Positions 42,514 through 53,761 of a stretch of DNA of 64,000 nucleotides are shown piece after piece. Within the stretch, counting starts at the first letter, position 1. The number at the start of each line of letters is the position of its first letter. Made by a program: the position numbers and the translations under genes. The notes under the pieces are model-generated. The model was not told where the DNA came from, did not search any database, and worked only from the letters and a program-made list of their open reading frames with translations. Source of the DNA: Amycolatopsis sp. 195334CR (GTDB lineage: Bacteria > Actinomycetota > Actinomycetes > Mycobacteriales > Pseudonocardiaceae); contig NZ_JAFJMJ010000001.1 of NCBI RefSeq assembly GCF_017309385.1, positions 1,240,001 through 1,304,000 on the forward strand. Direction: 5' to 3'.

Positions 42514-43518
42514 TTGAGCCGACGGGATTGGCGCAAGCTGGATGAATCGGACGTCCGCGTCCGCCCTGGCAAGGGCACCCGCCCGCGGAGCAAGCGCCGC
42601 CCCGAGCACGCCGACGCCACCTCCGCGATGGTCACCGGCGTCGACCGCGGCCGCTGGACCTGCGCGATCGAGGGTGACCCCGAGCGCTCGGTGACCGCCA
42701 TGCGGGCCCGCGAGCTGGGCCGCACGCCGGTGGTGGTGGGCGACTCGGTCGGCCTGGTCGGCGACGTCAGCGGCCGCCAGGACACCCTGGCCAGGATCGT
42801 CCGCGTCGACGAGCGCACCAGCGTGCTGCGCCGGACCGCCGACGACACCGACCCGTACGAACGGGTGGTGGTGGCCAACGCCGAACAGCTGGTCATCGTC
42901 ACCGCGCTGGCCGATCCGCCGCCGCGCGCCGGGTTCATCGACCGCTGCCTGGTCGCCTGCTACGCGGGCGGGCTCGAACCGCTGCTCTGCCTGACCAAGG
43001 CGGACCTGGCCGATCCGGCCGAACTGCTCGCCGGGTACGCCGACCTGGCCGTGCCCGCCGTGGTCACCCGGCACGACGCCGAGCCCGACGAGTTGCGCGA
43101 GCGGGTCGAGGGCCGGGTCTCGGCGCTGGTCGGGCACTCCGGCGTCGGCAAGTCCACCCTGGTCAACCGGCTGGTCCCGGACGCCTTCCTGGCCACCGGC
43201 GTGGTCAGCGCGGTCGGCAAGGGGCGGCACACTTCGGTGGCCGCGGTCGCGCTGCCCCTGCCCGGGGACGGCTGGGTGATCGACACCCCGGGCGTGCGCT
43301 CGTTCGGCCTGGCCCACGTCACCCCGGACGACATCGTGGACTCGTTCGAGGAGTTCACCGAGGCCGCCGAGGAGTGCCCGTCGGGCTGCGGCCACCTCGG
43401 CCCGCCGGAGGACCCGGACTGCGTACTGGACGACGTGGTCACGGACGGTGACGCCAAACCCGAACGGCTCGCTTCACTGAGAAGGCTGCTTGTTTCCCGC
43501 GCCGGTCTCGAATCGTGA
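42514..43518 (+). CDS. rsgA: Ribosome small subunit-dependent GTPase RsgA
   Basis: A 334-residue circularly permuted GTPase that checks late 30S subunit assembly. Order: N-terminal OB fold (about 35-115), the G4 motif LTKADL before the G1 P-loop GHSGVGKST (about 207-215), then G3 DTPG, and a C-terminal zinc domain with CPSGCGHL...DPDC. This permuted order is diagnostic. TTG 42514 is the likely start (AAGGGG upstream, SRRDWRKLDE after it). Divergent from yedK. Confidence 0.95.
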   Translation: MSRRDWRKLDESDVRVRPGKGTRPRSKRRPEHADATSAMVTGVDRGRWTCAIEGDPERSVTAMRARELGRTPVVVGDSVGLVGDVSGRQDTLARIVRVDERTSVLRRTADDTDPYERVVVANAEQLVIVTALADPPPRAGFIDRCLVACYAGGLEPLLCLTKADLADPAELLAGYADLAVPAVVTRHDAEPDELRERVEGRVSALVGHSGVGKSTLVNRLVPDAFLATGVVSAVGKGRHTSVAAVALPLPGDGWVIDTPGVRSFGLAHVTPDDIVDSFEEFTEAAEECPSGCGHLGPPEDPDCVLDDVVTDGDAKPERLASLRRLLVSRAGLES

Positions 43519-43622
43519 CCTTTAATCCGGCAACCTGCCCCACCCGGGTGTGCGTGTCTGCAACGCTGTAGCTCTACTGGGGGACGAACCACCCAGACGA
43601 TCACAAGATGTGAGGTATCCGA

Positions 43623-44453
43623 ATGCGCAAGACAGCGCTCGCTGCCGGCGGCTTCGCGCTGCTGCTCGCGCTCACTGCCTGTGGCAGCGAGACCGCGCCG
43701 ACCACGAACAACACCGCGGCCCCGCAGGCCGCCGAGAAGCCGGCGTCCTCGCTGTTCAACGACGCCCAGGAACTGGTCCGCGCCGCCTCCAGCCGGGCGG
43801 ACCAGGCCAAGACGGCGAAGTTCACCCTCGAGATGGACATGATGGGCCAGAAGATCTCTGGCTCCGGCCAGGGCTCCTTCGAGGGCGCCAACAGCAAGAT
43901 GACCATGAGCATGCAGATGATGGGCATGTCCATCGAGATGCGCATGGTCGACGGCCAGGTCTTCATGAAGATGCCCGAGGGCCAGAACCCCACCGGCAAG
44001 CCGTGGGTCAAGATCGAGGGCGCCGACGCCGCGGAGCTGAGCTCGGCGATGGACCAGGCCGAGCAGAGCGACCCGCGCAAGATCCTGGAGATGGTCCAGA
44101 AGGCCGGCAAGATCACCAACGCCGAGTCGACCACGCTGGACGGCCAGCAGGTCAGCCACTACACGGTCGACCTGGACCTGAAGAAGGCCGGTGGCCTCGG
44201 TGGCGCCAGCGAAGCGGACCTCAAGCAGCTTCCCGACGGCATCACCGTGCCGATGGAGCTGTGGCTGAACGCCGAGCAGCTGCCCGTCCAGATCACCATG
44301 GACATGGGCGTGATGATGCAGAAGGTGGCCGAGCAGTCCGGTCAGCAGATGCCCGGCGGCAGCGCCAAGATGACCATGAAGTACACCGACTGGGGTGCCC
44401 CGGTCGACGTCGAGGCCCCGCCCGCCGACCAGGTCGGGTCGATGCCGAAGTAA
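43623..44453 (+). CDS. Lipoprotein of the LppX/LprAFG-like type
   Basis: A 276-residue exported lipoprotein. Signal peptide with lipobox ALTAC gives lipidated Cys20; the mature region begins with a low-complexity Thr/Ala/Pro stretch. The rest is methionine-rich beta structure (MTMSMQMMGMSIEMRMVDG, about 99-117) with the layout of LolA/LppX/LprG-like lipid-binding lipoproteins. It may carry lipids or a small ligand at the membrane outer face; this is inferred from fold type. ATG 43623 has GAGG 7 bases upstream. An intrinsic terminator follows. Confidence 0.82.
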   Translation: MRKTALAAGGFALLLALTACGSETAPTTNNTAAPQAAEKPASSLFNDAQELVRAASSRADQAKTAKFTLEMDMMGQKISGSGQGSFEGANSKMTMSMQMMGMSIEMRMVDGQVFMKMPEGQNPTGKPWVKIEGADAAELSSAMDQAEQSDPRKILEMVQKAGKITNAESTTLDGQQVSHYTVDLDLKKAGGLGGASEADLKQLPDGITVPMELWLNAEQLPVQITMDMGVMMQKVAEQSGQQMPGGSAKMTMKYTDWGAPVDVEAPPADQVGSMPK

Positions 44454-44471
44454 GCAGCACCAGAACGACGG

Positions 44472-44508
44472 AAACGCCCCCGGAGCCGCCTGGCCCCGGG
44501 GGCGTTTT
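44472..44508. terminator. Intrinsic terminator between lipoprotein gene and pruA
   Basis: AAACGCCCCCGG (44472-44483) pairs with CCGGGGGCGTTT (44496-44507), 12 pairs with a 12-base loop and a T-run on both sides, so it can work in both directions for the convergent genes. Confidence 0.85.
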
Positions 44509-44515
44509 CCGTGGT

Positions 44516-46144
44516 TCAGCCCATGTGCGGGTAGCGGATGTCCGTCGGCGCGTCGAAGGTCTCCTTGATCGCGCGCGGGCTGGTCCACCGCTGGAGGTTG
44601 AACATCGAGCCCGCCTTGTCGTTGGTGCCCGAGGCCCGCGAGCCACCGAACGGCTGCTGGCCGACGATCGAGCCGGTGGGCCGGTCGTTGACGTAGAAGT
44701 TGCCCGCGGTGAACCGCAGCGCCTGGTGCGCCTGCTGCACGGCCGCGCGGTCGTCGGCGAACACCGCGCCGGTCAGCGCGTACGGCGCGGTCTGGTCGGC
44801 CAGTTCGAGGATCCGCGCGTAGTCGGCGTCCGGGTAGACGTGCACGGCCAGGATCGGGCCGAAGTACTCGGTGGCGAACACCTCGTGCGCCGGGTTGTCC
44901 GAGACCAGCACGGTCGGCTCGACGAAGTAGCCGATCTGGTCGTCGCAGTTCCCGCCGACCAGCACCTCCAGCTCCGCGTCACCGTCCACACCGGACAGCA
45001 GATCGCGGTGCTTGGCGAAGGCGCGTGCGTCGATCACCGCGCCACCGAAAAGGGACAGGTCGGTGACGTCGCCGTACTTCACCGTGCGCGTCAGGTCGGC
45101 CAGTTGCTCGCGCAGTCCACCCTCCCAAAGGGACCGTGGAAGGTAGGCACGCGAAGCGGCGGAGCACTTCTGGCCCTGGTACTCGAACGCGGCCCGCACC
45201 AGCGCGGCGCACAGCTTGTCCGGATTGGCCGAGGAGTGCGCGACCACGAAGTCCTTGCCACCGGTCTCACCGACGATGCGCGGGTACGAGCGGTAGGTGT
45301 CCAGGTTCTCCGCGATCTTGCGCCACAACAGCTTGAACGTGGCGGTGGACCCGGTGAAGTGCAGTCCGGCGAAGTCCGGGTCGGCGAGCGCGACCTCGCT
45401 GACCGCGCGCCCGTCCCCGGTGACCATGTTGATCACGCCCGGCGGCAGCCCGGCCTTTTCGAACACCTCCATCGTGTAGTGCGCGGCGAGCTGCTGCGTC
45501 GGCGTCGGCTTCCACACCACGGTGTTGCCCATCAGCGCCGGGCTGCTCGGCAGGTTGCCCGCGATGGCGGTGAAGTTGAACGGGGTGATCGCGGTGACAA
45601 ACCCGTCCAGCGGCCGGTACTCCATCCGGTTCCACGCGCCGGGCACCGACAGCGGCTGCTCGGCGAGGATGCGGCGGGCGAAGTGCACGTTGAAGCGCAG
45701 GAAGTCGATCAGCTCGCAGGCGGCGTCGATTTCGGCCTGCTGCACCGATTTCGACTGCCCGAGCATGGTCGCCGCGTTGAGCGTGTCGCGGTAGGGCCCG
45801 GCCATCAGGTCGGCCGCGCGCAGGAACACCGCGGCCCGCTCGTCGAAAGGCAGCTCGCGCCAGCCCGGCGCGGCCTCCTTCGCCGCGGTCACCGCGTCGG
45901 CGACGTCCTCGGCGGTGGCGTTCGCGGAGACGCCCAGCACGTGCGCGTGGTCGTGCGGCTGGACCACGTCGAAGGCCTCACCACCGGCGAAGCGGCGCCG
46001 ACCGCCGATGGTCTGCGGCAGTTCGTGCTTCTCCCCCTCCAGCTCGGCGAGCCTGCGCTGCAAGGACTCCCGCTCGCCGCTGCCGGGCGCGTAGGTGTGC
46101 ACCGGTTCGTTGACCGGGTGGGGAACGGATGTCACCGCGTCCAT
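44516..46144 (-). CDS. pruA: L-glutamate gamma-semialdehyde dehydrogenase (P5C dehydrogenase)
   Basis: A 542-residue aldehyde dehydrogenase that oxidises glutamate semialdehyde (from proline) to glutamate with NAD; cytosolic. Conserved elements: ITPFNFTAIAGNLPSSPAL, FTGSTATF, the catalytic Glu in VGETGGKD (near 291) and the catalytic Cys in GQKCSAASR (near 328), plus the C-terminal PFGGSRASGTNDKAG. The length fits the ~540-residue single-function group. A proline dehydrogenase gene is not in the window. ATG 46144 starts a well-conserved N-terminus. Confidence 0.96.
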   Translation of the reverse strand: MDAVTSVPHPVNEPVHTYAPGSGERESLQRRLAELEGEKHELPQTIGGRRRFAGGEAFDVVQPHDHAHVLGVSANATAEDVADAVTAAKEAAPGWRELPFDERAAVFLRAADLMAGPYRDTLNAATMLGQSKSVQQAEIDAACELIDFLRFNVHFARRILAEQPLSVPGAWNRMEYRPLDGFVTAITPFNFTAIAGNLPSSPALMGNTVVWKPTPTQQLAAHYTMEVFEKAGLPPGVINMVTGDGRAVSEVALADPDFAGLHFTGSTATFKLLWRKIAENLDTYRSYPRIVGETGGKDFVVAHSSANPDKLCAALVRAAFEYQGQKCSAASRAYLPRSLWEGGLREQLADLTRTVKYGDVTDLSLFGGAVIDARAFAKHRDLLSGVDGDAELEVLVGGNCDDQIGYFVEPTVLVSDNPAHEVFATEYFGPILAVHVYPDADYARILELADQTAPYALTGAVFADDRAAVQQAHQALRFTAGNFYVNDRPTGSIVGQQPFGGSRASGTNDKAGSMFNLQRWTSPRAIKETFDAPTDIRYPHMG

Positions 46145-46225
46145 GACTTGCTTCGCCTCCTGTGGTTTCTCGGGCCGGACGGGCGCCTTGTGGGCGCGGT
46201 GCCCATCCTGGCACGGAAACCGTGG

Positions 46226-46729
46226 TCAAAGCAGTTCGAGCAGGAACGGCAACTCCTGTGGGGCATACCAGGCCAGCTCGTGGTCCTCGGCCTCGCCGAG
46301 GGCGAATTCCGCGTCGTCGTCACCGAGGTCGGCGGCGTCGATCACCGCGGCGGCGGCGACCACGGCGGCCTCGGCCTCGGCGGTGTCCACGTGCACCGCG
46401 GCGATCTGCGCGAGTTCCACCGGACCGGAGATCCGCACCACCGCGGCGTCCAGGTCGGGGCGCGGCGTGGCCTGTTCGACGTCGGCGGAGATCACCACGC
46501 GCCGCGGCGGGTTCTTCTCGTCGGCGTCCTGCTCCGCGGCGATCAGCCGCAGCGAGGCCCTGGCCGCGTCCAGCAGGGCGGCGTACTCCAGTTCTTCGGT
46601 GTCCCCGCTGGTGTAGGACTCGCGCAGGGCGGGGGTCAGCGCGAAACCCGTGCCGCTGAGCGGGGCGAACCGCCCGTCCTCGACCAGGCGGCGCAGCGTG
46701 CCGATCGTCGCCGGCAGGTAGACCCTCAC
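46226..46729 (-). CDS. DUF6912 family protein
   Basis: A 167-residue soluble protein of unknown function beginning VRVYLPATIGTLRRLVEDG, as in the DUF6912 family of actinobacteria, and containing RRVVISADVEQA. It has no known catalytic motif. GTG 46729 overlaps the acyltransferase stop as GTGA (46726-46729). It is the second gene of that operon and ends 81 bases before pruA on the same strand. Confidence 0.8.
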   Translation of the reverse strand: MRVYLPATIGTLRRLVEDGRFAPLSGTGFALTPALRESYTSGDTEELEYAALLDAARASLRLIAAEQDADEKNPPRRVVISADVEQATPRPDLDAAVVRISGPVELAQIAAVHVDTAEAEAAVVAAAAVIDAADLGDDDAEFALGEAEDHELAWYAPQELPFLLELL

Positions 46730-48129
46730 CAGTCCGCTCCCCTGAGTTCTTCCAACGCCTCTTCGATCATCCCGCCGAGCAGGTCCACGTCGTACACCGC
46801 CTTGCGATCCCCGTTCAGTCCGAAGTAGACACCCCCGTGGTAGGAGGTGACCCCGATCGCCAGCACCTGGTTCTTCGCCAGCGGCAGCACCGGGAACATC
46901 TCGGCCATTCTCGCCGGACCGGCGTAGAGCGGCACCTGTGGCCCCGGCGAGTTGGTGATGACCAGGTTGAAGAACCGCCCGGAGAACGAGTTCGCCGCCC
47001 TGGCGCCCAGCGAGTGCAGGGTGGCCGGGGCGAACCCGCCGACCTTGAGCAGCGTGCGCGCGGCCACCGAGCGGCCGGAGTCCAGGTGCGCGGTCATCGC
47101 GTGGCCGATGTGCTGCAGCCGCAGCACCGCGTTCGGCTCGCCGACCGGCAGGTCGACCAGGTACGCGGCCACCTCGTTGCCGACCAGCCCGGCCGAGGAG
47201 AACTCGGTGTCGGCGTCGCTCACAGCCAGCGGGACCAGCGCGCGCACGGTCGAGTCGGAGGTGAGCGCGGACCCGCGCGAGAGCAGCCACTCCCGCAGCG
47301 CGCCGGCGACCACCGCGAGCACCACGTCGTTGACCGTGCCACCGTGCTCGGCGCGGACCTTGCGGAAGTCCTCCAGGCGCGTGCGCACCACGGAGAACAT
47401 GCGGCCGCCCGAGACCGGCGCGTTCAGCGGCCCCTCCGGCGCGGGCCTGGCCACGCTGCGCAGCGTCGCGGCCACCCCGCTGACGGCCTCGGTGACCTTG
47501 CCGACCGTGGCCACCGCGTCCTTCGCGGCCACCACGGCCGTGTTCACCAGCTCGGTCGGCCGCTGCACGGTCTCGCTGACCGCGTCGAGCACCAGCTGGG
47601 TGCGGCTGGGCTGGCGGCGCGGGGTCCAGGTGTCCTCGAACTCCTCCGCCTCCGCCGCGACGTCGTCGAGGATGAGCTGGCCCAGCTCGATGGTGCCGGT
47701 GCCGTCGACCACCGCCTGGTGGGTCTTGGTGACCAGCGCGACGCGGTCGTCGGACAGGCCCTCGACGTAGTAGACCTCCCAGAGCGGGCGCTCCAGCGCC
47801 AGCGGGCGCGAGACCAGCCGCGCGACCAGGTCGAACAGCTGGTCGTCGGTGCCGGGCCCGGGCAGCGCGGACCGGCGCACGTGGTAGTTCAGGTCGAAGT
47901 CGACGTCGTCCACCCAGACCGGTCTGGCCAGGTGGCCCGGCACGCTGAGCACGCGCTGGCGGTACCGCGGCAGGTAACCCAGCCGCTGGCCGATCAGCGC
48001 GAGCACGTCGGGGTAGTCGAACCCGGTGCTCGGCCGTTCGAAGACCGCGACACCGCCGACGTGCATCGGCGTCACCGGGTCCTCCATGTAGAGGAAGGAC
48101 GCGTCGAGCGCGGACAGGCGGTCTTGCAT
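46726..48129 (-). CDS. WS/DGAT-family acyltransferase
   Basis: A 467-residue wax ester synthase/diacylglycerol acyltransferase homologue, membrane-associated, which in relatives joins acyl-CoA to an alcohol or diacylglycerol for storage lipid. N-terminal LSALDASFLYMEDPVTPMHVG is typical, and the C-terminal DUF1298 region contains NSPGPQVPLYAGPA. The family active-site motif HHxxxDG reads HQAVVDG here (first His near 136), so the second His is replaced by Gln; activity may differ. ATG 48129 was chosen over an upstream in-frame ATG. Divergent from the TrmH gene. Confidence 0.88.
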   Translation of the reverse strand: MQDRLSALDASFLYMEDPVTPMHVGGVAVFERPSTGFDYPDVLALIGQRLGYLPRYRQRVLSVPGHLARPVWVDDVDFDLNYHVRRSALPGPGTDDQLFDLVARLVSRPLALERPLWEVYYVEGLSDDRVALVTKTHQAVVDGTGTIELGQLILDDVAAEAEEFEDTWTPRRQPSRTQLVLDAVSETVQRPTELVNTAVVAAKDAVATVGKVTEAVSGVAATLRSVARPAPEGPLNAPVSGGRMFSVVRTRLEDFRKVRAEHGGTVNDVVLAVVAGALREWLLSRGSALTSDSTVRALVPLAVSDADTEFSSAGLVGNEVAAYLVDLPVGEPNAVLRLQHIGHAMTAHLDSGRSVAARTLLKVGGFAPATLHSLGARAANSFSGRFFNLVITNSPGPQVPLYAGPARMAEMFPVLPLAKNQVLAIGVTSYHGGVYFGLNGDRKAVYDVDLLGGMIEEALEELRGADW

Positions 48130-48152
48130 GCGGTGATCCTGGCACACCCTGT

Positions 48153-48158
48153 TCTAAT
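48153..48158 (+). promoter_or_regulatory. -10 element of the TrmH-type gene (leaderless)
   Basis: TCTAAT lies 6 bases before GTG 48165, the leaderless layout; it shares the short gap with the divergent acyltransferase promoter. Confidence 0.45.
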
Positions 48159-48164
48159 GCTCTC

Positions 48165-48932
48165 GTGCGTGAGTCGAATTCAGCGGTGTCGCCGAAGGAC
48201 CGGTTCCTGACCGTCTACGGGCGCAAACCCGTGCTGGAGGCACTGGCCGACCCGACGCTGGAAGTCGACAAGGTGATTCTGGCGGACACCGCGCGCGGTC
48301 CAGCGGCCACCGAGATCCAGCGCGCGGCGAAGGCGTCCGGGGTGGCGGTCCAGCGGGCCAGCGCGCACCGGGTGAAGGTGCTGGCGGGCAACGGCAAGCA
48401 GGACCAGGGCGTGCTCGCCGACGTGGTGGCGCCGCGCATGCGCCCGCTGCACGCCGCGCTGGACGACCGGGTGCCGCCCGGGCGGCTCCTGCTGCTCGAC
48501 GGCATCACCACGCCGGCGAACGTGGGCATGATCCTGCGCACCGCGACCGCGGCGGGCGTCGGCGGCATCGTGGTGCCGCGGCGCGGGGTGGCCGCGCTGG
48601 ATCCGCTGGTGGTGAAGGCTTCGGCCGGGGTGGCGTTCCGGGCGCCGGTGTTGCGCTGCGGGAGTGCCGAGGAAGCCGCCACCCAGCTCACGGAGGCCGG
48701 GTACGCGGTCTACGCGCTGGGGTCCGGTCGGCGGGCCGCGTCGATCTTCGAGGCTTCGTGGCCGGAGCGGGCGGTTTTTGTGCTCGGCGGGGAGACGGGC
48801 GGGGTGAGCCCGTCGGTCGGTGAGCTGGCGACGGGCTGGCTGTCGATCCCGATGCCGGGTGAGGTGGAGTCGCTCAACGTGTCGGCCGCGGCGGCGGTGC
48901 TGTGCTTCGAGCTGGTGCGCCGGTCACGCTGA
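48165..48932 (+). CDS. TrmH/SpoU-family RNA 2'-O-methyltransferase
   Basis: A 255-residue SPOUT methyltransferase (TrmH/RlmB-like) that methylates ribose in tRNA or rRNA with SAM. N-terminal substrate-binding domain about 15-90 (VYGRKPVLEAL), then the knotted SPOUT domain with motif 1 DGITTPANVGMILRTA (about 112-127), motif 2 FVLGGETGGVSPSV (about 205-218) and motif 3 SIPMPGEVESLNVSAAAAVLCFEL. The exact target is not predictable. The end overlaps the convergent HAD gene by 9 bases. Confidence 0.93.
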   Translation: MRESNSAVSPKDRFLTVYGRKPVLEALADPTLEVDKVILADTARGPAATEIQRAAKASGVAVQRASAHRVKVLAGNGKQDQGVLADVVAPRMRPLHAALDDRVPPGRLLLLDGITTPANVGMILRTATAAGVGGIVVPRRGVAALDPLVVKASAGVAFRAPVLRCGSAEEAATQLTEAGYAVYALGSGRRAASIFEASWPERAVFVLGGETGGVSPSVGELATGWLSIPMPGEVESLNVSAAAAVLCFELVRRSR

Positions 48933-49319
48933 TTCCTCGGCGAAGAGGGCGTCGAGCTCCAGCAGGGTGGCGTTGACCGAGGTGTGGTGCACGCCGACCA
49001 TGCCGGCCGCGACCGCGCCGCGGACGTTGCCCGCCGAGTCGTCGACGAAGGCGCAGTGCTCGGGCGGCAGGCCGAGGCGGTCGGCGGTGAGCAGGAAGAC
49101 CCGTTCGTCCGGTTTCGCGACGCCGACCTCGCCGGAGAAGACGAGCGCGTCGAAGAAGGGGGCCAGGCGGCGTTTGGCCGGGCCGGAGGCGCCGGGGGCG
49201 TTCGACAGGAGCGCGGTTTTGACGCCGCGGTCGCGCAGGAGGTCCAGCGCCTCGAAGAGGGCGGCGGCATCGGGGTCGGTGAGCACCCCGGCGTAGTCCA
49301 GAACGAGTCCCCGAAGCAT
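48924..49319 (-). CDS. Small HAD-superfamily hydrolase lacking a cap
   Basis: A 131-residue HAD phosphatase-like protein. Motif I is LDYAGVLTD (nucleophile D8; the second Asp is replaced by Ala-Gly), motif II SNAP, motif III VAKPDERVF and motif IV VDDSAGNV. Residues of a C1 cap domain are missing, so it is shorter than usual HAD-IA proteins (about 200). TAGGGT lies 5 bases before ATG 49319, so it may be leaderless. The substrate is unknown. Confidence 0.82.
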   Translation of the reverse strand: MLRGLVLDYAGVLTDPDAAALFEALDLLRDRGVKTALLSNAPGASGPAKRRLAPFFDALVFSGEVGVAKPDERVFLLTADRLGLPPEHCAFVDDSAGNVRGAVAAGMVGVHHTSVNATLLELDALFAEESA

Positions 49320-49433
49320 GGTCCACCCTAGCCCGTCACCGGGTCGGGCGATCTTGGACCGGATTCGCGGGGCCCGGCGCTCTACGAGGCGACGCGGTCG
49401 ACGTCGGCCGCCACGGACCTGGGGAGCGACCCT

Positions 49434-49886
49434 GTGGATGTCAGACCGCTGAACGCGCCGGAGACGGCTCGTCGGTTGCGTGCGGTGCCGACCCAGCTGG
49501 AGCTGCCGATATTCGACGACGACGGCGGCGGTCGGCCCCGCCCCGGGCCGCCGGTGCCGGGCAGGCGGACTCTGGAGCGGATGGTCACCGCGATCCTGGA
49601 GCTGTGCTGCGGCCGCCGGGCGCGCGCCCAGCTGCGCCCGCTGCTCCGCCCGGACGTCTACACCAGACTCACCGGGACGATCACCCCGCGGTATGCGCTG
49701 GTGAATTCGGTGCAGGCGTGCTTTCCGCAGGCGGGCGTCATCGAAACCTGCGCCACGGTCACCGGAGGCGGGCACCCGATCGCCGTCGCCGCCCGGTTCG
49801 AGGCCACGCCGGAGGGGTGGTGGTGCGTGGCGTTCGACCTGATCGGGGTGCCGGACACGCGGAACCAGCCACGCCACGTGAGCTGA
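49434..49886 (+). CDS. Rv3235 family protein
   Basis: A 150-residue protein of the actinobacterial Rv3235 family: a Pro/Gly-rich N-terminus (about 1-45), then helices with ILELCCGRRARAQLRPLLRPDVYTRL and an SnoaL/NTF2-like beta part ending AARFEATPEGWWCVAFDLIG. Found next to secA in relatives; function unknown, possibly linked to secretion. GTG 49434 has GGGGAG 7 bases upstream. A strong hairpin follows. Confidence 0.82.
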   Translation: MDVRPLNAPETARRLRAVPTQLELPIFDDDGGGRPRPGPPVPGRRTLERMVTAILELCCGRRARAQLRPLLRPDVYTRLTGTITPRYALVNSVQACFPQAGVIETCATVTGGGHPIAVAARFEATPEGWWCVAFDLIGVPDTRNQPRHVS

Positions 49887-49943
49887 CGCTGCTTGGACCT
49901 GGCCGCAAACGTTTGCGCGAGTTCGGTGGAGGGGCGGGAACGG

Positions 49944-49979
49944 CGAAGGCCACGCACCCCAAGGAGTGCGTGGCCTTCG
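49944..49979. terminator. 14-bp perfect hairpin between Rv3235-family gene and secA
   Basis: CGAAGGCCACGCAC (49944-49957) is exactly complementary to 49966-49979, with an 8-base loop. It stands between convergent genes, 58 bases after one stop and 86 after the other. Confidence 0.8.
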
Positions 49980-49984
49980 AACCT

Positions 49985-50065
49985 GTCGAACCGAGTTACC
50001 GGGTTACCGGCTTGTCGTACCGGATTACCGGCTTGTCGAACCGGGTTACGGGCTGTCGTACCGAA

Positions 50066-50074
<9 letters not shown>
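49985..50074. repeat. Four tandem ~21-bp repeats at the 3' end of secA
   Basis: Units begin at 49985, 50014, 50035 and 50055 and follow the pattern GTCGWACCGGRTTACCGGCTT; the first carries an extra GTTACCGG. The last unit overlaps the final codons of secA (stop 50066-50068). No function is known. Confidence 0.7.
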
Positions 50075-52906
<2,832 letters not shown>

Positions 52907-53030
52907 CTCAGGAGACCTCACTATGACTATGCGTACTTCGGGGGTCGGGGGGTTGCCCGTCCACCATCGTAGGGAACGTGCCCCGGTCAGCGCACGCACC
53001 GCCGTACGAAAGATGCTGCTCGGACAGGCC

Positions 53031-53063
53031 GACGGCCCGCACGCGGTGGGCGTGCGGGCCGTC
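53031..53063 (-). terminator. 14-bp perfect hairpin after hpf
   Basis: GACGGCCCGCACGC (53031-53044) is exactly complementary to 53050-53063 with a 5-base loop. It begins 9 bases after the hpf stop and separates hpf from secA. Confidence 0.85.
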
Positions 53064-53071
53064 GGGCGGGG

Positions 53072-53761
53072 TCACTTGGCGAGCTGGATCACGCCGTAGT
53101 CGAAGCCCTTCCTGCGGTAGACGACACTCGGCCTGCCGGTGTCGGAGTCGTTGAAGAGGTAGAAGTCGTGCCCGACCAGCTCCATCTCGTAGAGGGCCTG
53201 GTCGACGCTCATGGGTTCCGCGTCGTGCTGCTTCTCGCGGACGATGCGGCCGGGGAGGTGTTCGGCCACACCGTCGTCCCAGCGCTGCTGGGGCACGTCG
53301 ATCTCGGCTGCTCTTCCGGCCTCGCCGTCGAGCGGCATCTCGTCGTAGACGGGCGCGTCCAGTACCGCGGTGCTCGCGGCGGGCCGCCTGCCGGAATCGG
53401 CCATTCCGCCTGCCACCGAGGTCGCTTCGGCGACCGATTCGGAACGGCGGCGTCCATAGTGGACACGACGCCGGTCGTGGGACCGGCGGAGGCGGTTCTC
53501 CAGCTTGGTCACCGCGGCGTCGAGCGCGGCATAGAAGTCGCCGGCACAGGCTTCCGCGCGCACGGCCGGACCCTTGCCAACCACGGTGATCTCCACGCGC
53601 TGGCAGTTCTTCGCCTGGCGGCGGTTGGGCTCGTGGAAAAGTTCCACGTCGTAACGGATGACCTTCTTGTCATAGCGTTCCAGCCGCGACAGCTTTTCGC
53701 TGACGTGTGCCCGGTAGTGCTCGGGCACCTCCACGTTACGGCCCTTCACGACGATGTCCAT
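53072..53761 (-). CDS. hpf: Long-form ribosome hibernation promoting factor
   Basis: A 229-residue long HPF. Residues about 1-100 are the S30AE domain that occupies the 30S decoding site (MDIVVKGRNVEVPEHYRAH). A linker of about 65 residues follows, and residues about 165-229 form the dimerisation domain (SVDQALYEMELVGHDFYLF) used to pair 70S ribosomes. ATG 53761 has GAGGGAGG 7 bases upstream. Next to secA, as in mycobacteria. Its expression rises in stasis in relatives. Confidence 0.95.
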   Translation of the reverse strand: MDIVVKGRNVEVPEHYRAHVSEKLSRLERYDKKVIRYDVELFHEPNRRQAKNCQRVEITVVGKGPAVRAEACAGDFYAALDAAVTKLENRLRRSHDRRRVHYGRRRSESVAEATSVAGGMADSGRRPAASTAVLDAPVYDEMPLDGEAGRAAEIDVPQQRWDDGVAEHLPGRIVREKQHDAEPMSVDQALYEMELVGHDFYLFNDSDTGRPSVVYRRKGFDYGVIQLAK

